A stretch of 64,000 nt of DNA from Rhynochetos jubatus (taxonomy: Eukaryota > Chordata > Aves > Eurypygiformes > Rhynochetidae): positions 1,922,001-1,986,000 of the forward strand of contig CM050666.1 in NCBI GenBank assembly GCA_027574665.1, in the 5' to 3' direction. The position numbers were made by a program, and so were the translations under genes. Shown here piece after piece: positions 25,151 through 37,755 of this stretch. The notes under the pieces are model-generated. The model was given only the letters and a program-made list of their open reading frames with translations. It had not been told where the DNA came from and ran no database searches. Positions within the stretch are counted from its first letter, which is position 1. Each line of letters opens with the position of its first letter.

Positions 25151-27360
25151 AGGAAGGGTGTTCAGATAGGTCTGTCCCTAGACAGATCTTCTTTTGACTT
25201 TTGATTCTCGATTTACAGGACAGAATTTAGAGGACGATTCCACCATGGTGAATAATTAAATAATCCCAGATGGAATGAATGGCAAAACTGATAAAAACCA
25301 TGATAAAATGCAGAAATGGTCTGAAAACAGTTTCCTAAAGGTGGGAAAAGGAGAGGATGCAGCCAAACTCTTTCCAGAGGTGCATAGTCAGTGACAAGAG
25401 GTGCATAGGCTATGACTAGTCTATGACAATGGTTGAGCTGGTTTTGCCAGCATCAGGCATTCTGAGCCAAAGTACTGAATGAAGTTCTGAGAAGCTCAGG
25501 CATAGCTCAGGGATAGATGGGATGTGCAGAAGCCAAAAATACTTCAGAGAAGCTAAGAGAGGAAACACCAGTGCATCTGAAAAGGGACATTCCTTCAGTA
25601 TAAGCAGACTGGCTGCAGGTTTTAATTTTCCTCCCAGTGGCTGAGATCCTGGTCACTGATATTCAACCACCCTTATACAACATGTATAAACAGCACCCCT
25701 CATTTGAAAGGCAATGGCTGACTGTAAATGAATTTGTTAACCATTAGGAGACATTTTCTAGGTCACTCTTTCTTGTTTTCACACCTGTGAGTCTTTTAAG
25801 CTCTTTGGCCTATTTGCATGACAAGCATGAATTTTTTTCAGATAGCCAGCTGTAGCGCTAGATTCCATTTCTCTCAGGTTGTCTGTGGCTGGATAGCTAA
25901 AATTCTCACCCCAGTTCTCCTTCTCCACGGGATTAAGCAAAGCAATTATCAGTTACGGACAGGTGTCTTTCAGGATTTTGTTTTTTCACAGTGCCCAGGA
26001 TTGTCCACAAGTACAAGGTAAGAGGACAGAAGGTTCTTCAATGGGAAGGTTCACAGGCTGCAGCTGGGGGTTGGAAAGGCTTCCTGAGGAGCTTCTTTGG
26101 ACACAGGACATTGTGATGTGGCATCTCTGTGGGATGGCCTCTCTACAAGGTGACCTCAGCAAGTAGGTTACAGAAACACAGATTCAAAGAGCTGCACTTG
26201 GCTTTGGGCTACAGAGCATGAGAGGAGCCCTGGAGATGGGATAAGCAGGCTGTGAGGGATATGGTGTGTGAGTCCTGTGCTCTGTGCATCAGACATGGCA
26301 AATTGGGTGGGAAGCCAGACCTGCTGCTTCCAGTGGAAATTCCTGGTCAGCTCTCAAAGGGCTCCCTAGGTCACAGGGTCAACCAGCATTGCAGGACATC
26401 CCATGTTTTAGCGGCAGGATTGAACAGCAATGCCTGTCTGTTCTGCAGTGTCACTAAGCTGATGTCAGAGTCTGGCTGCACGTGATCTCATTGACCTTCC
26501 ATGTGGAGGGCTGATACAAAGGAGCAAATGCTCACACAAGTCCTCCCAGGATGCAAATAGCTTCTATCCTTCCAGGAATCCATCCCTCCCGTCCTGCCCA
26601 TGAGTCTCTAAGTAGCCATCGTATACTACCTACCCCATCAATTAACAAATCCCTATTGACTGTCTTTGCTCTTTTTCACCTTCTCTCATGCATTGGGCTA
26701 AAAGGACAATAGATAGTGAATTCTCCAAGGTCTCAAGTCAAATCCTGGCTGATGGCTTATCTCGATTTCCTTCCCCAATTTAACAGTGGTGAGATAAATC
26801 CCAGACTTACTTACACAGACTCTCCCATATTCTCCAGGAACACCACCACCACTCCATCGCCAGCCTGGCCCAAGGAGAGCTTGTGCAACACACCCCTCAC
26901 TAGCGCTCTCAAAGACAGCTCTGCTGGGCCAGAGTACAGCGGCATTTGTTTCTGAGCTGCAGATTGCAAAAGATTCTTAGGAAGGTTTTGCTGTGGGATT
27001 TTTTTTCAAGCTTTTGTATTCTTCTCCAATGGTGCTTTTCTCAGAGCAGAGTGAGCTTCCCCTCCCCTCCCAAAAAAAGAAAGGAAAGGTCAGGCCAAGC
27101 CTCTGCACAGACAAAATCCCTGAAAGAGCTGGTTTCATTGTGCAGCTCAAATGCTGCACTTCTCTAGGACAGAACTGCTCCTGCCATCCCTTTGCACTGG
27201 TCCCAGGAGCTTACAGTGGATTGCCACTAATGGCAGGTGCTGAAAGAGAGCCCAAAGACCTTGAAGGGAGCATTTCACTAGGGCTGCAGACCAGCGGACA
27301 CCTCCTTTGCCTTAATTGTTTAATTAATACTCTGCACAGGCATCCAGCAGCATGAAAGCA
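24299..27360. repeat. Right arm of the 3.06 kb near-perfect inverted repeat
   Basis: This segment is the reverse complement of 18088-21148. The inner edge coincides with the 3' target-site duplication of the LTR. The outer edge at 27360 passes into sequence with no recognised repeat (TAATTCCC, TTAACATTCACTTGGC and similar), not into a CR1, unlike the left arm. That makes the right arm the likelier original location of the outer part. No gene was recognised in it. Confidence 0.95.
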
Positions 27361-27570
27361 AGCAGGTGTGAGGTTGTGAGCCGCCCTGCCGAGCTAATTC
27401 CCATTAACATTCACTTGGCTTTCTGCAGCGGGAAGCAAAAGAGCAGGGCAGATAAAGTGTAATTAGAGGGCCATTCATTCAAATGTTACATTTCCATCTA
27501 GTCGAGTGCTATCAGGAAGGCTCTGGCCTTGTTCAGGGCGCCAGCAATTTGATTAAATTTTCAGCCATAC
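27361..27570. other. Possible conserved non-coding element next to the right arm
   Basis: This AT-balanced stretch follows the outer edge of the right arm. It has TAATTCCCATTAACATTCAC, GATAAAGTGTAATTAGAGGG, CATTCATTCAAATG and GATTAAATTTTC, which contain several homeodomain and POU-like cores and no repeat similarity. The same style of sequence runs across the arm edge (TTAATTGTTTAATTAATAC at about 27313). This is an inference from sequence style only. Confidence 0.3.
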
Positions 27571-30500
27571 CTACTGGATGCGTTGGCAGGGACTGAGTCT
27601 GGGAATGACGCTGATCTGGATGGCTGGGTTGTGTGGTGTCACGGTCAGTGCTGGGACAGTGTGGGAGCAGCCTCCCCCAGAATATTCACAGAGGAGGAAT
27701 TAGGGAGCTTGGAAAGGAATGTGTGTTCAGAGGGGGGAGTTAAAGATAATTTTGTTCATTGGTGGACAAAAGCTGTAGCTGGGCTTCATTCCTAATGAAA
27801 TCAGTGCTGATAAGAGCAGTCATGAGAGCAGCCTGGCTGCGCACAGGCTCTCCTCCAGAGCTGGAGCTGTGATGGGCAGCATGAGCTCCCCCGCTCTCCC
27901 CTGGCTACCTGCTCAGTGCAGGGCCCTTTTTGGGGACAGTGAAAGACCATCCTCTCTCTGCACAGAGCATCGCAGTGATGCCCAAGGGGGTGATAAAATA
28001 ACGGAGCACATATTATCTCCATTGCTGACTCACCCCATATTATACACACCTGCAAGCCTGGCAAAGGAAGAGTGGTACAACCCCTCCATGCTCCATGGGG
28101 CAGATAGGGGGCTGGCTGCTGGCCCACACTGTCATGCCCTTGGAGACAGTTCACGCTGGGTGCTGGTTCAATTTCACCTCTTGTGAGCAAGCTCCAGAAT
28201 TGTCTGCTGATTGCTGTTGCTGAAATAACGGTGGCCATCACAGTGCCCTGGTGGCATCAGCCCTGGATTGCTGGAAAGTAAGTCTGACTCTGGAGCTGAT
28301 CTGTTGGGGCATGTTCATGCTGACTGCGTGTCATCTGTTTTTTCAGGTGTGATGGCTCTTACTCAGGGTCACAGCCTAGAAGACATCTTTGTATACACAG
28401 CTGGCAACTGCTCGTGAATCTCCCCAGATATCAAATTGAAAAGAGGTCCAAAAGCAAGCAAGCACCTTTCTGGCTTTGTCAGGAGTCAGTAGAGATGCAA
28501 CTGTTGATGTTTTCTGCTGAATAAAAGACACTGTGGGAGTTTTCCTACCTATAGAACATGTTTTCCCAGCTACAGGATACATTGCAGAGATACAGGCAAT
28601 GACACATTGCTCCCTCAAGTCTCTGTTTCTCCAAGTGAAGAAGGCCCATGCAGAGCTTGATTAGCAGAAAATGCCCTGTTGGCTCCTACCCTGACGTCAT
28701 CCCCAAGAGAGATAATTTCTGCTTGGAAGTGGCAGCAAGGCATTGGTTCTTTTCCCTGTAGTGGTCTGTGATGGGAAACTGCTGCCTGTCCTTCCCCACC
28801 TCCTGGGGACCAGCATGGATGATATGCATGTAGAAGTCTCCAGGAGATAGGCAGCTTTCTTCCACCTGCCCATGGAGACAGCTGCTTGTGAGCCAGAACC
28901 CCAGCTAAAACTGATGGGACTGGAGGTCCACTGCCAGCAGCAAGGAAAATCAACCTCTTTCTTGGCAGGGGCCAAGACACTGTTTTGCTTGCCCTAGCAC
29001 TCTCAAAAGGGGCTGGGAATGGGACAGACTTTGAGGAATACAGAAGAAAAATCCCAAACTCTCTTAAATAAGCATCTGGTAGTGTATGGACCTGTCATTA
29101 TGAGCGCAGGCCGTCTCCAAAAGTTGTCTATGATGTTTTGTCTGCTGAAAATACCACCTTCTGCATCAGTGGCCCTACTGCATGTCCATGTCAGCTGTGG
29201 GAAGGCTGACTTCCAACATGGCCTCAACAGGCTGCCTGGAAGCAGCCAGGAGTCCTTTCCCTGGGCAGGAGAGCACGAGGCTCCATACAACCAGCTGCAG
29301 GACAGGGGAAGATCCAAAAGGAAAAGCACAGGGAGCATGGCAATACTGAGTCAGAAAGCTGGGGACAATGCACTAGAATTAGAAGAAAATTGGGAAAAGT
29401 TTGAATAAAAAATACAAAGAAAATAATATCTTCCAAATATCTTTTTATCATAATTATTTTGATTTTGTTATCCCTGAAAATATTTTCCAGCAATTCCTTG
29501 TCTCATGAAACCCTGTTTAGTTGTGCCTGTCTAGTGTGGGATCACTGGATGGATGATGGAGCTTTCCTTGGATCTACCAAAGGTATCAAAACAGCAGCAT
29601 GCATAGGCTGTGCTGTTTTCTGCTTCAAGCAAAAGGGACATTTCTGCGCTTTTCTCCCTCTGAGACAAGTATACACATAGCTTGGAAGTACAAACAGTTT
29701 CTCCTTGAAATGCCAGGCTGCACACGCTTCTGCTTTGGGACAAGACCAAATCTGATGCATTTCATACTGCTTAGTGCACTACTGGAAAGCACACTGGTAT
29801 GGTGGGGAAGGGTCTGGTGTAGGATCCAGCAGAAACTGGGCAGACACAATGGCTGCAGTGCCATTTCATAGCTCCAGCCCCCTCCAGACGCAGCAGTCAA
29901 GCAGAGAAAGAACAGCAAGTTTTTGTCTTGAAAAGGTGGGGAGAGCTTCCACTCCTTCCTCAGCATGGGTCCATTAGCATGAGGCCAGGACTAAGGCAGC
30001 CTTCACAAATCCCTGTCAAAGAGAGGAATGAAACAACCAGGCACTGTCTGAAACCCAGGCTGCCCCCCTGCAGTGGTGAGGGGTTTCCACAGATGTTTGC
30101 AGATCCCTAAGCTGTATCTCACACACAGAGGCACAAATGAACACAGAGACCATATGCCTCCAAAGACCCATCAGGCAGCTTTGCAGGTGCTTCAGTACCA
30201 TCTAGGACTGGGAATCCCAGTTGCTGTAAAATGTGAAGAAAGCAAATCCATACCTCTGAAGGAAGAGGTGAGGGGACGGTATCAAGACAGAGTGGCAACC
30301 CATGCATATGGTATCTCAGAACTCCTATCACTCCTCACTTGCAGAAGTGGCAGAGCAGATGGTTGTGCTTTGCTTTTGGAAGTTCTGGGGGAATAGGCAT
30401 CCTGGGGTTAGGCTGGGGGAACTGGCTCACACCTCACTTGTGATCATGCTTTCATTGATAACTACATTTTGATGGTAAGGTGCTTAGATGGCTCCTGCAC

Positions 30501-32280
30501 TATAGCAGTTCCAGCACACATTGCAGGGAAACACTTCCCACATCCCCTCCACGTGCCTCAATCCAAGTCAGGGAAGATCTTGGAATGTGACTGCAGAGGA
30601 AGGCATGCTGTAGCCCGTGAGCTGCTCCACGGTGCAGGGTCACTTTAGGCTTTGCAAAGGCTAGCCAGCTTCCAGAAGAGTCTTAGGCTAATTATGTGAG
30701 AGACATGCGAAGGGGTATTCACCAATGCCAATGCCTATGCCTTGTTCTGCTAGGTGTTGCATACCTGCTGAGGATGAGGTGTCTGAAAATGCTTCCATGT
30801 GTAGAATGATACTTCATCCAAGATTAGAGAAGAAAGGTGCAGAGGGGAATAGTACCATTTTCAAAAGCAACTAACTCCCATTGCTCTAGATGAAAAGCTT
30901 TACTGATGGTCTCATATGTAGCAGTGTCCTGCAGAGTCCTTGGAGCACAAGCAAAATATGTGGTGGTGGGTCTAGATTGTGAAGAGTATGGCTGTCCTCT
31001 CTAGAACTAGTTGAATTTCTGCCAGACTTTGCTGGTTCTCTCATGTCCAGCTCACACTCAAACCAGTTGGCTTCTCTCCAAGTCTATTCTCTGCTAAACT
31101 CTCTGGTCTTAAGTCTTGAAATTGTAATATTAAGGACAAACATCCCCTGGTGCCAATACAGAAAAAAGTCACTGCAGCCACAGTAGTTGTGCCTCAGAGC
31201 AGCATGAAATCCCCAGGCCTGTGACCCAGCTGTACAGTGCTCATGGCCACACATCTATTCCTCTCTGGAAGGGCAAAGAGTGCAATCACATTTCTGCTCC
31301 CTCCTTTGCCTGTTGCCTCTGGTTTTGAGACAGCAGGTGAGCCTTGAGCCCTCTCTCTCCTTGTACTTTGGAGCAGGTGGGGATCAACCTTCCCAGGTGA
31401 CATCCATATGGTGACCTCCATCACTGCCTCCTGAGTCACAGACCTGAATTCTAGGCAAATTGGTAACAGAGATAGCAAAGAGAAAATATCCCTCCTCTCT
31501 CTTCTCCACCCTTCCATCTCCCCAGCCATGATGTTAAATATGACAGAAGTCTTTCTTCCTTCCTTCCCACCCCCTGGTTCTACTTTGCCTCCTTCATTGC
31601 ACCTATGCAGATCCAGGAGCACAGTATAGACACTGTACAGACTTGGGACCTGCCATGGCAGCCCTGCAACCCACCCTGGGGAAAGTGAATTTTTCTGCTC
31701 CAACTCCTCTAGGAGTTGAGATATACATAAGCAATCCAGAGGCAAGCATGGACTTGGTGACTTGAAGCATTGAAATCAGCCTCGTGAACAGCAGAGGATA
31801 CCAGGAGTTTATCAAAGACCTAATACAAAGTGATAGAAGAGGAACTGCTGACCCAGTTCTGGAAGCTGTATGGCCATGGCAGCAGGGCATGCTCCCCGGA
31901 TGAGGAGGAGGTATGTGAGATGGGAGAGCATTGGTCTGGATTTGCTTTTCAGCTTCCAGGCCACAAGCCAGCTCTGGAGCCTGGGCAAGCCCTGCATTGA
32001 GCTGACATTCAGGTCCTAATCTCCCTTTCCCTGCACTCCCAACTGCCCTTCTGCCTGCCTGGCACATACTCAAAGCTAGGGGAGACCTCATTACCTCAGT
32101 GATGGCCATGCACTGTTCCGTGCATTGTTCCTCTGCCAGTAATACTTGGAACAAACAAATACCACATCTTTACACATGCCCCATCTTCAGGAAGGAGAGA
32201 ACTGAGTACATGTGATGCTCTTTCCTCCTGCTTCATAAGCCCAGCTGCATCATATTGATTGAAGCCATGACCCTGCCTCC
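27571..32280. other. Unannotated sequence, no gene seen
   Basis: No repeat family, RNA gene or exon was recognised. Two overlapping 183-codon minus-strand frames at 31.2-32.15 kb are the longest; they lack any motif I know and are treated as chance. Confidence 0.5.
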
Positions 32281-32289
32281 CTGAACACT

Positions 32290-32560
32290 ACTTATAATAA
32301 ATGCACAAGTGCTTCAAGTGTAAACATATTCCCTCAAAGACTAAAGCTCTCAACTTGCACAAGTGATCCCCAAATAAAAAGCAGAGCAATAATGGGATGG
32401 ATGAGTTTGCATCAGCCACCGGCAGCTTTGTAATGAACGCCTAGGGAAGGATAAGCATGTTAAACAGGGCTCGCTTATGCTATATGGGGTCACTATTACA
32501 TGCCATTCATTATCTGAAACTTGTATCAGGCAGATGTCTCTGCCTAGTGTGAATTAAGAA
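32290..32560. other. Possible conserved non-coding element
   Basis: This block has TTGTAATGAACGCC, ATGCCATTCATTATCTG and AATAATGGGATGGATGAG, free of repeats and of long runs. The mix of TAAT cores and balanced composition resembles known vertebrate enhancers. The call is weak and rests on pattern only. Confidence 0.25.
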
Positions 32561-35500
32561 AAAAGGAAGACATGACATTTATGCTTTTCACGGCACTAAC
32601 ATTTGCTACCTAAAGAAGCATTCTTTCAGCAAGAACCTATATAAATAATGAGCAGGTGACTCTCCTTGCAATTTCTTGACATTTATTCTGAATGTCCTTA
32701 ACTGCCTCATTTCCCAGAGCACTGACAGTAACACTCACCTACTCCAGACAGGTTTATTTCCAAAGCTTTTCTTCCCAGTATCAGACATCCCATGGAAACC
32801 CTCCAAGAATGAATCTGAATGGGCCAAAGTTTCCTGTTTTGCATGCAAACCACTGGAAACCTGCAGTGGCTCTGAGCTGCTCTGCAGAGCAACTGGTACT
32901 TAACACATGCAGTCAAGCCAGAGCTCGGATAAGAAAATCTCAGCCCCAAACTCTGGGAGGTGTCTGTGACTACCCAACATACCAAGTCTCTCCTTTTCCA
33001 GGAGGGAAAGGCTAATGCCAGACACATCTGAGGAATTTAATTGTGCAGAGTGACTTGGCTTTAAAGTTTTCAGCAATGTTTAGGTGTGGTTTTGCAGAAT
33101 ATCGTATAGTAGATGGGCAAGCCAGAGAACGTCCAGCTCCATCAATCTCTTTCTACACCCACTATGAGCACTTGACACAGCCTGGCAACTGTGTGGCCTC
33201 CAAAGCCTGTCTTTGCTCTTGTATTGTGACAGCACTGGCAATGTGCTATTCCTAGTCCCAGAGTGTCCCTAGGACCTTTCTTTTATCTTTAAGTGGAGTC
33301 TTAAGTCACTCAGCTTGTTGAACTGACCCATAAAGGAGCTCTCAGAGGAGACTGTCCTCTTCAGTCATCCTATTGCCCTGCTCAGCAGGGCTTCATTCAA
33401 TCTCCCTCCCCACAAGCATTTGCCCTGGACTACTTTTTTGCTGGATTACACATCATGTCTCCAAATTCACTGACAATTGCCCTCTAGGCAGTGTCAGTCA
33501 ATGGCTTGGGTCCCTGGGGCCCTATTTGTTTAGAGATTTTTCCTGGTTGTGGAATCAGCTCAGATCCCCGTTAAGGTCAGGTTAAGGAACCTCTACTGCT
33601 GCTATACACAGAAGAGTTACCCTAAAATATACTCACATGGTACCACCCAAGCCACAGAAGGTGCAAACTCTAACACCTGTGGGACTACCAAGGCTGTTTG
33701 CCAGATAGGTGCATTAAAACTTCCAACCCAAGACCTCACCCCAAGACATGGGGTGCCTTACCATTCCTATGAAAGCCTGGGCCACTCTCATCCCTGCTTC
33801 AAGCTCACTACAAGCCACTCCACCATGATGGCTCACCCTAAACTTTATTGCTCCCCAAACTCAGCCCCAAAGCTTTTCCATCCTGCTCCCACAGGAGAGC
33901 TCAGATCCAAATCTTCTGCGGTCACTCTGCTGCTGCCCACTCTCTGCTAACTTCAAACATGTCCTGTACTGCTGTCCCTGAATGCTCGTGCTTAATTATG
34001 CCCCAAACCACAACTGTTAGATGATGATAATCTATTCCTTGCTGAATTCCATCTTTAAACTGCAGCCTGTTGAACTGCCCTGGAGTGCTCATGCCAGGCT
34101 GTTCTCCACAGACCAGTTTGTCATTTGTTTTTTTTTTTAAAAAAAGCCTTCCCCACTCAGTCAACTTTATTTTGGTCCCTCTGAGTGAGAAGATCCACAG
34201 CAGCCTCAGCGCAGACCTGTCCTTAGGGGAGAGAAAGGTGGGAGGAGGAAATTAAATGTGATAAGATATAGAAAGAAAAGGAGGAACAGGAGGAGATAGG
34301 CTTGTCAGCCTGAAAGCTAATCAGTGACAACACAGCAGAGGAACTTGAAACAGGGAAATATATATTAAATGATGGGAAAACCAAGAAGAAAGGCAAATGA
34401 GGAAAAAAATACCTGTGAAACATTTGTAAAAAGGATAAATTGGTGTCAATCAAAATTTAGAAAATAATACAAGAGAAAAAGAAATATAAATAATGAAACA
34501 CAAAGCAGTTTTTTGCAGTTGACAGACATGAGATATCCTGACTTCTTCTCTGCAACTTGTTTTCTGGAGGCCAGAGTTTATCTTTTCAAGCACATTTGTT
34601 CCTGTTTCTTGAATGGCTTCAGTGCTCAAAACTTTCTATTTCCACAGCAAACACTGACAACACCGCAGAGAAGGGATCCATGTCTTCCTCCTTCAGCCCT
34701 TCTTATGCCGTGTGGGGATAAGAGGAAAAAGTGGTGCAGTTTTAGGAGATTTTTGCTGTAATATATCAGATGATGAGGAACAACAGCAATGAAAATGCTC
34801 TGTGATGATTCTCTCTTGGGTCTCCACAGATGCAGTGGGTGTTTGGTTTTACAAATTATGGATTTCCCTTTCTCTCCTCATCCCCTGGACAAATAGCACA
34901 GGGTGGTCAGTGTACTCTGTAGGTGGGTGTGCACGTGGGTGTGCACCCCTGGGGTGAGGTGGATGCGCAGGTCCTTCCAAGTTCTGGCAGGGTGCTTGTC
35001 ACTCCTCCAGTGACAAGGATTCCCATGTTGACCCAAATCTTGTGTCCTGTTGATGGATAACACTTCTTCTCCCCCAGAAGAGAGCTGATCACACCAGAAA
35101 TGTTTCTTGTAATGTCTCTGGGGGTGGATGTCCTACTCTGGTGCTCCTCAGCTCAGTTCTTGTGGATATAGCTGCTTTGCTGTACATGGCCGCTGACGAT
35201 CCAGCAAACCGACAGGCTGCTCAGATGGCCATGCTGCCCCTAACAAGAAATGTGAGTGTTCAGCTGTTTCTTCACAGCACAACGGAGAGGCAGTGGCCTG
35301 AATTGTCAGTGTCATTTGTTGCCCTTTGGCTGCTGGCAGGCCCAGTGACACAGCCAGGATCCCTCCCACGGACGAGCAGGGCAAATCACGTGGCCCTCCT
35401 GGCGTGCAGGAACTTCAGTTTGCATCAGGATTTCCAAACTTACTATATGCTTGTAAAAATGAAATGGTCGTCTAGTACTTACAGAACTGTTTTTTTGTTA

Positions 35501-37755
35501 AGTTTAACATTATCCTGAATATTTAATGAGTATTTAGGACAGTAGGATTACTAGGGTCACTTTGCTGTGCAAGCTACTTTTAGTTGCTTGCACAGAGATG
35601 AAAAATACATAGATCTTGATGCGTAAATACAATTTTTCTTCGCTACTTACCCAGAATACCATGGGTTTGCCTGTTTCCCCTGTGAAAGCTCAGGCAACCT
35701 GAGAGGTCAAAATTATTAAAAAAAAAAATCCTCAAAAAATGAGGAATCTGATTTAAAAATCATTAGATTATCTTTTTCAAAGACTTCCAAACATCCTTGA
35801 ATTTTACAGGTTTTTTTTTTCTTCTGTCTTCTTTTCCTCCTTCCTTCCTTTCCTGTGACTGACCCCTGTTGCTGTGATAAAAGATAAAGCAACATTCTGG
35901 TAGCCACAAATATTCATAAATTTAACTCCAAGCTGTTTGGAATGTTTGTAGGACTTGTGTTGACCTTCCTGATGGCAGCAACCAAGGGTCCTGAAGCAGA
36001 AAATGAGCAGCGTGTCTGCATCACACACCAGCTGGGGACTAGCTTCCATGTGAGCCTGTGGACGTCCTGAATCCATCTGGGATGATGAGGCCAGAACGTG
36101 AAAGCTTCCTATTTGGAGACCATCCTGGATGCTGCTGAGCTCCCCTCTTGCCAGATAACTGGTTGCTTCTTCTTACATCTGAAAGTCCCCTAAGTCCAGG
36201 AGCTGAGACTTAAGCAGTTGCAATTAATATTGGTTCAACTAGTTTCAAACACAAAGGTTTGGTATTTTTCTGTCATTTTATGAATTTTCAATGATGTTTC
36301 CAGTGGCATAGTTTGCTCACAACTCTGTTAACTACTGGGAGACATCTGGGGCAATGTAGTCAGTGCTTTTTTCTCCTGAACTGCACAGTGAACATTACAT
36401 TACAGTCACAGTTCAAACCAGTGCAAGGGAAAATCCTTCTGATGCTGGCTATGCCAGGCCTGGGAACTTGCTCAGGTGGCAGCTGGCAGATGATGCCTGC
36501 TGGCAGCAAGGGTGACAGCTGCTGAGCAGGGCTGTTTCAGGAGAGCCTGAGGGTCACCCATGAGAGCAGGGGACCCCAGCAGAGGAGATGTGTCTCCACA
36601 GCTCCTTGTGCTGTCCCCTGCAGACTGACTGCTGTGCTCTCAGCTGCCCTCTCAGCCCAGCTGTGTGCTCTCCTACCTTGGGTGCCTGGTCTTCTGAGCA
36701 GGATGGGCACATGCTGTCCATGTCTGATGAATAACAGTGGTGGAACACCAGCTTTTCTTGACTTTGACTCTTCCTGCAGCTCTCTGCTCCTACCACCAAT
36801 CCATAAGATGCCAGGTGTCCAAAGTACTTCAAAATAACATGCTCAGGAGGCAGCAATGCTTGCTTTCATTAATTTTGGGCTCTGCCTTTGCCTCCTGCCA
36901 TTAAGACATTTGGTGGTCTGGTCTTCAGGGTTTTAATCCTTGTTCTACAGATCAAACCTCCAGAATTTTTAGAAGAGGAGTGAGATACAGCTGGCATTCC
37001 TTGACTACAGCCTCTGGAACTGCCCCAAACCCACTACTGTTCCTGCTGTGTGCTCTGGATGCTGCTGGAGGCTCTGTGTGACCTCACCTCGTTTGGTTGG
37101 GTTGTTTATTCTCAAAGCCAGTCTCATCTCTCCTTTTCCTCTGCTCAGGATGTTGCAGCTGGTCAGGCTGGTGGTGCAGAATTGATTGCCAGAGCAGGGC
37201 TGGTGCCTGGCAAGTGGAGGAGCCAAGCAAGGAAAAGAAGAATGCTTTCCCAGCTGGGAATCCAGTCTCACAGCATCCTTGAGATGCAGAAGGGAAAATG
37301 CAGATATCCAATCCACTGCTGCTGGAAATGATAGCAGAGGAGAAGCCTTTAGACATTGCCGTGTGCAGAGACACACTGGGCACCTTGTGAGAGACAAGCC
37401 TTTGTTGGGAAAAGGTTCAAACCCACATACCTGAAGAGCTCAGAGCAGTTTCTAACCTCCCTCCACTCCACTGGAGGGACCGTGTTGTATTGGAAACTGG
37501 TCTTCATGGAAAGATGATCAGCTGCTGTAGATGAATTAAGTCTGTTAATTCCTTAAATGTCTGCAGTCTTTACCTCAAGATGGCATGTTATAAATGTGTG
37601 CAGTTTGGATCCCCACTGTACTTCTCTTTGGCAGCACCAGGGGTGAAATGCACGTGAGATGCAGATGTCCAGTGTGACAACGGCCCAGCTGCTGTGACCC
37701 AGAGAGGACATGATCTGGGGTGGTGTCAGACCTACAAGCCAGCACATGAATGGCA
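32561..37755. other. Unannotated sequence, no gene seen
   Basis: Only short overlapping frames are present. A purine-rich stretch lies near 34220-34460, and poly-T/poly-A runs at about 34129-34145 and 35718-35728 mark low-complexity sequence. No LINE or LTR signature was seen. Confidence 0.5.

Noticed and set aside
18093..27355. Pairs of identical short open frames mirrored between 18-21 kb and 24-27 kb, which look like a conserved gene family
   Set aside because: Their identity comes from the inverted repeat itself, not from selection on protein. None has a domain, and frames on both strands are kept equally.
18088..27360. Inverted terminal repeats of one giant DNA transposon
   Set aside because: The arms contain an internal stretch of a CR1 cut at an arbitrary point, no transposase is present in the spacer, and no target-site duplication was seen at 18088 and 27360.
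31194..32154. Two overlapping 183-codon minus-strand frames
   Set aside because: They are in different frames of the same strand, have no recognisable domain, and show no splice or promoter context.
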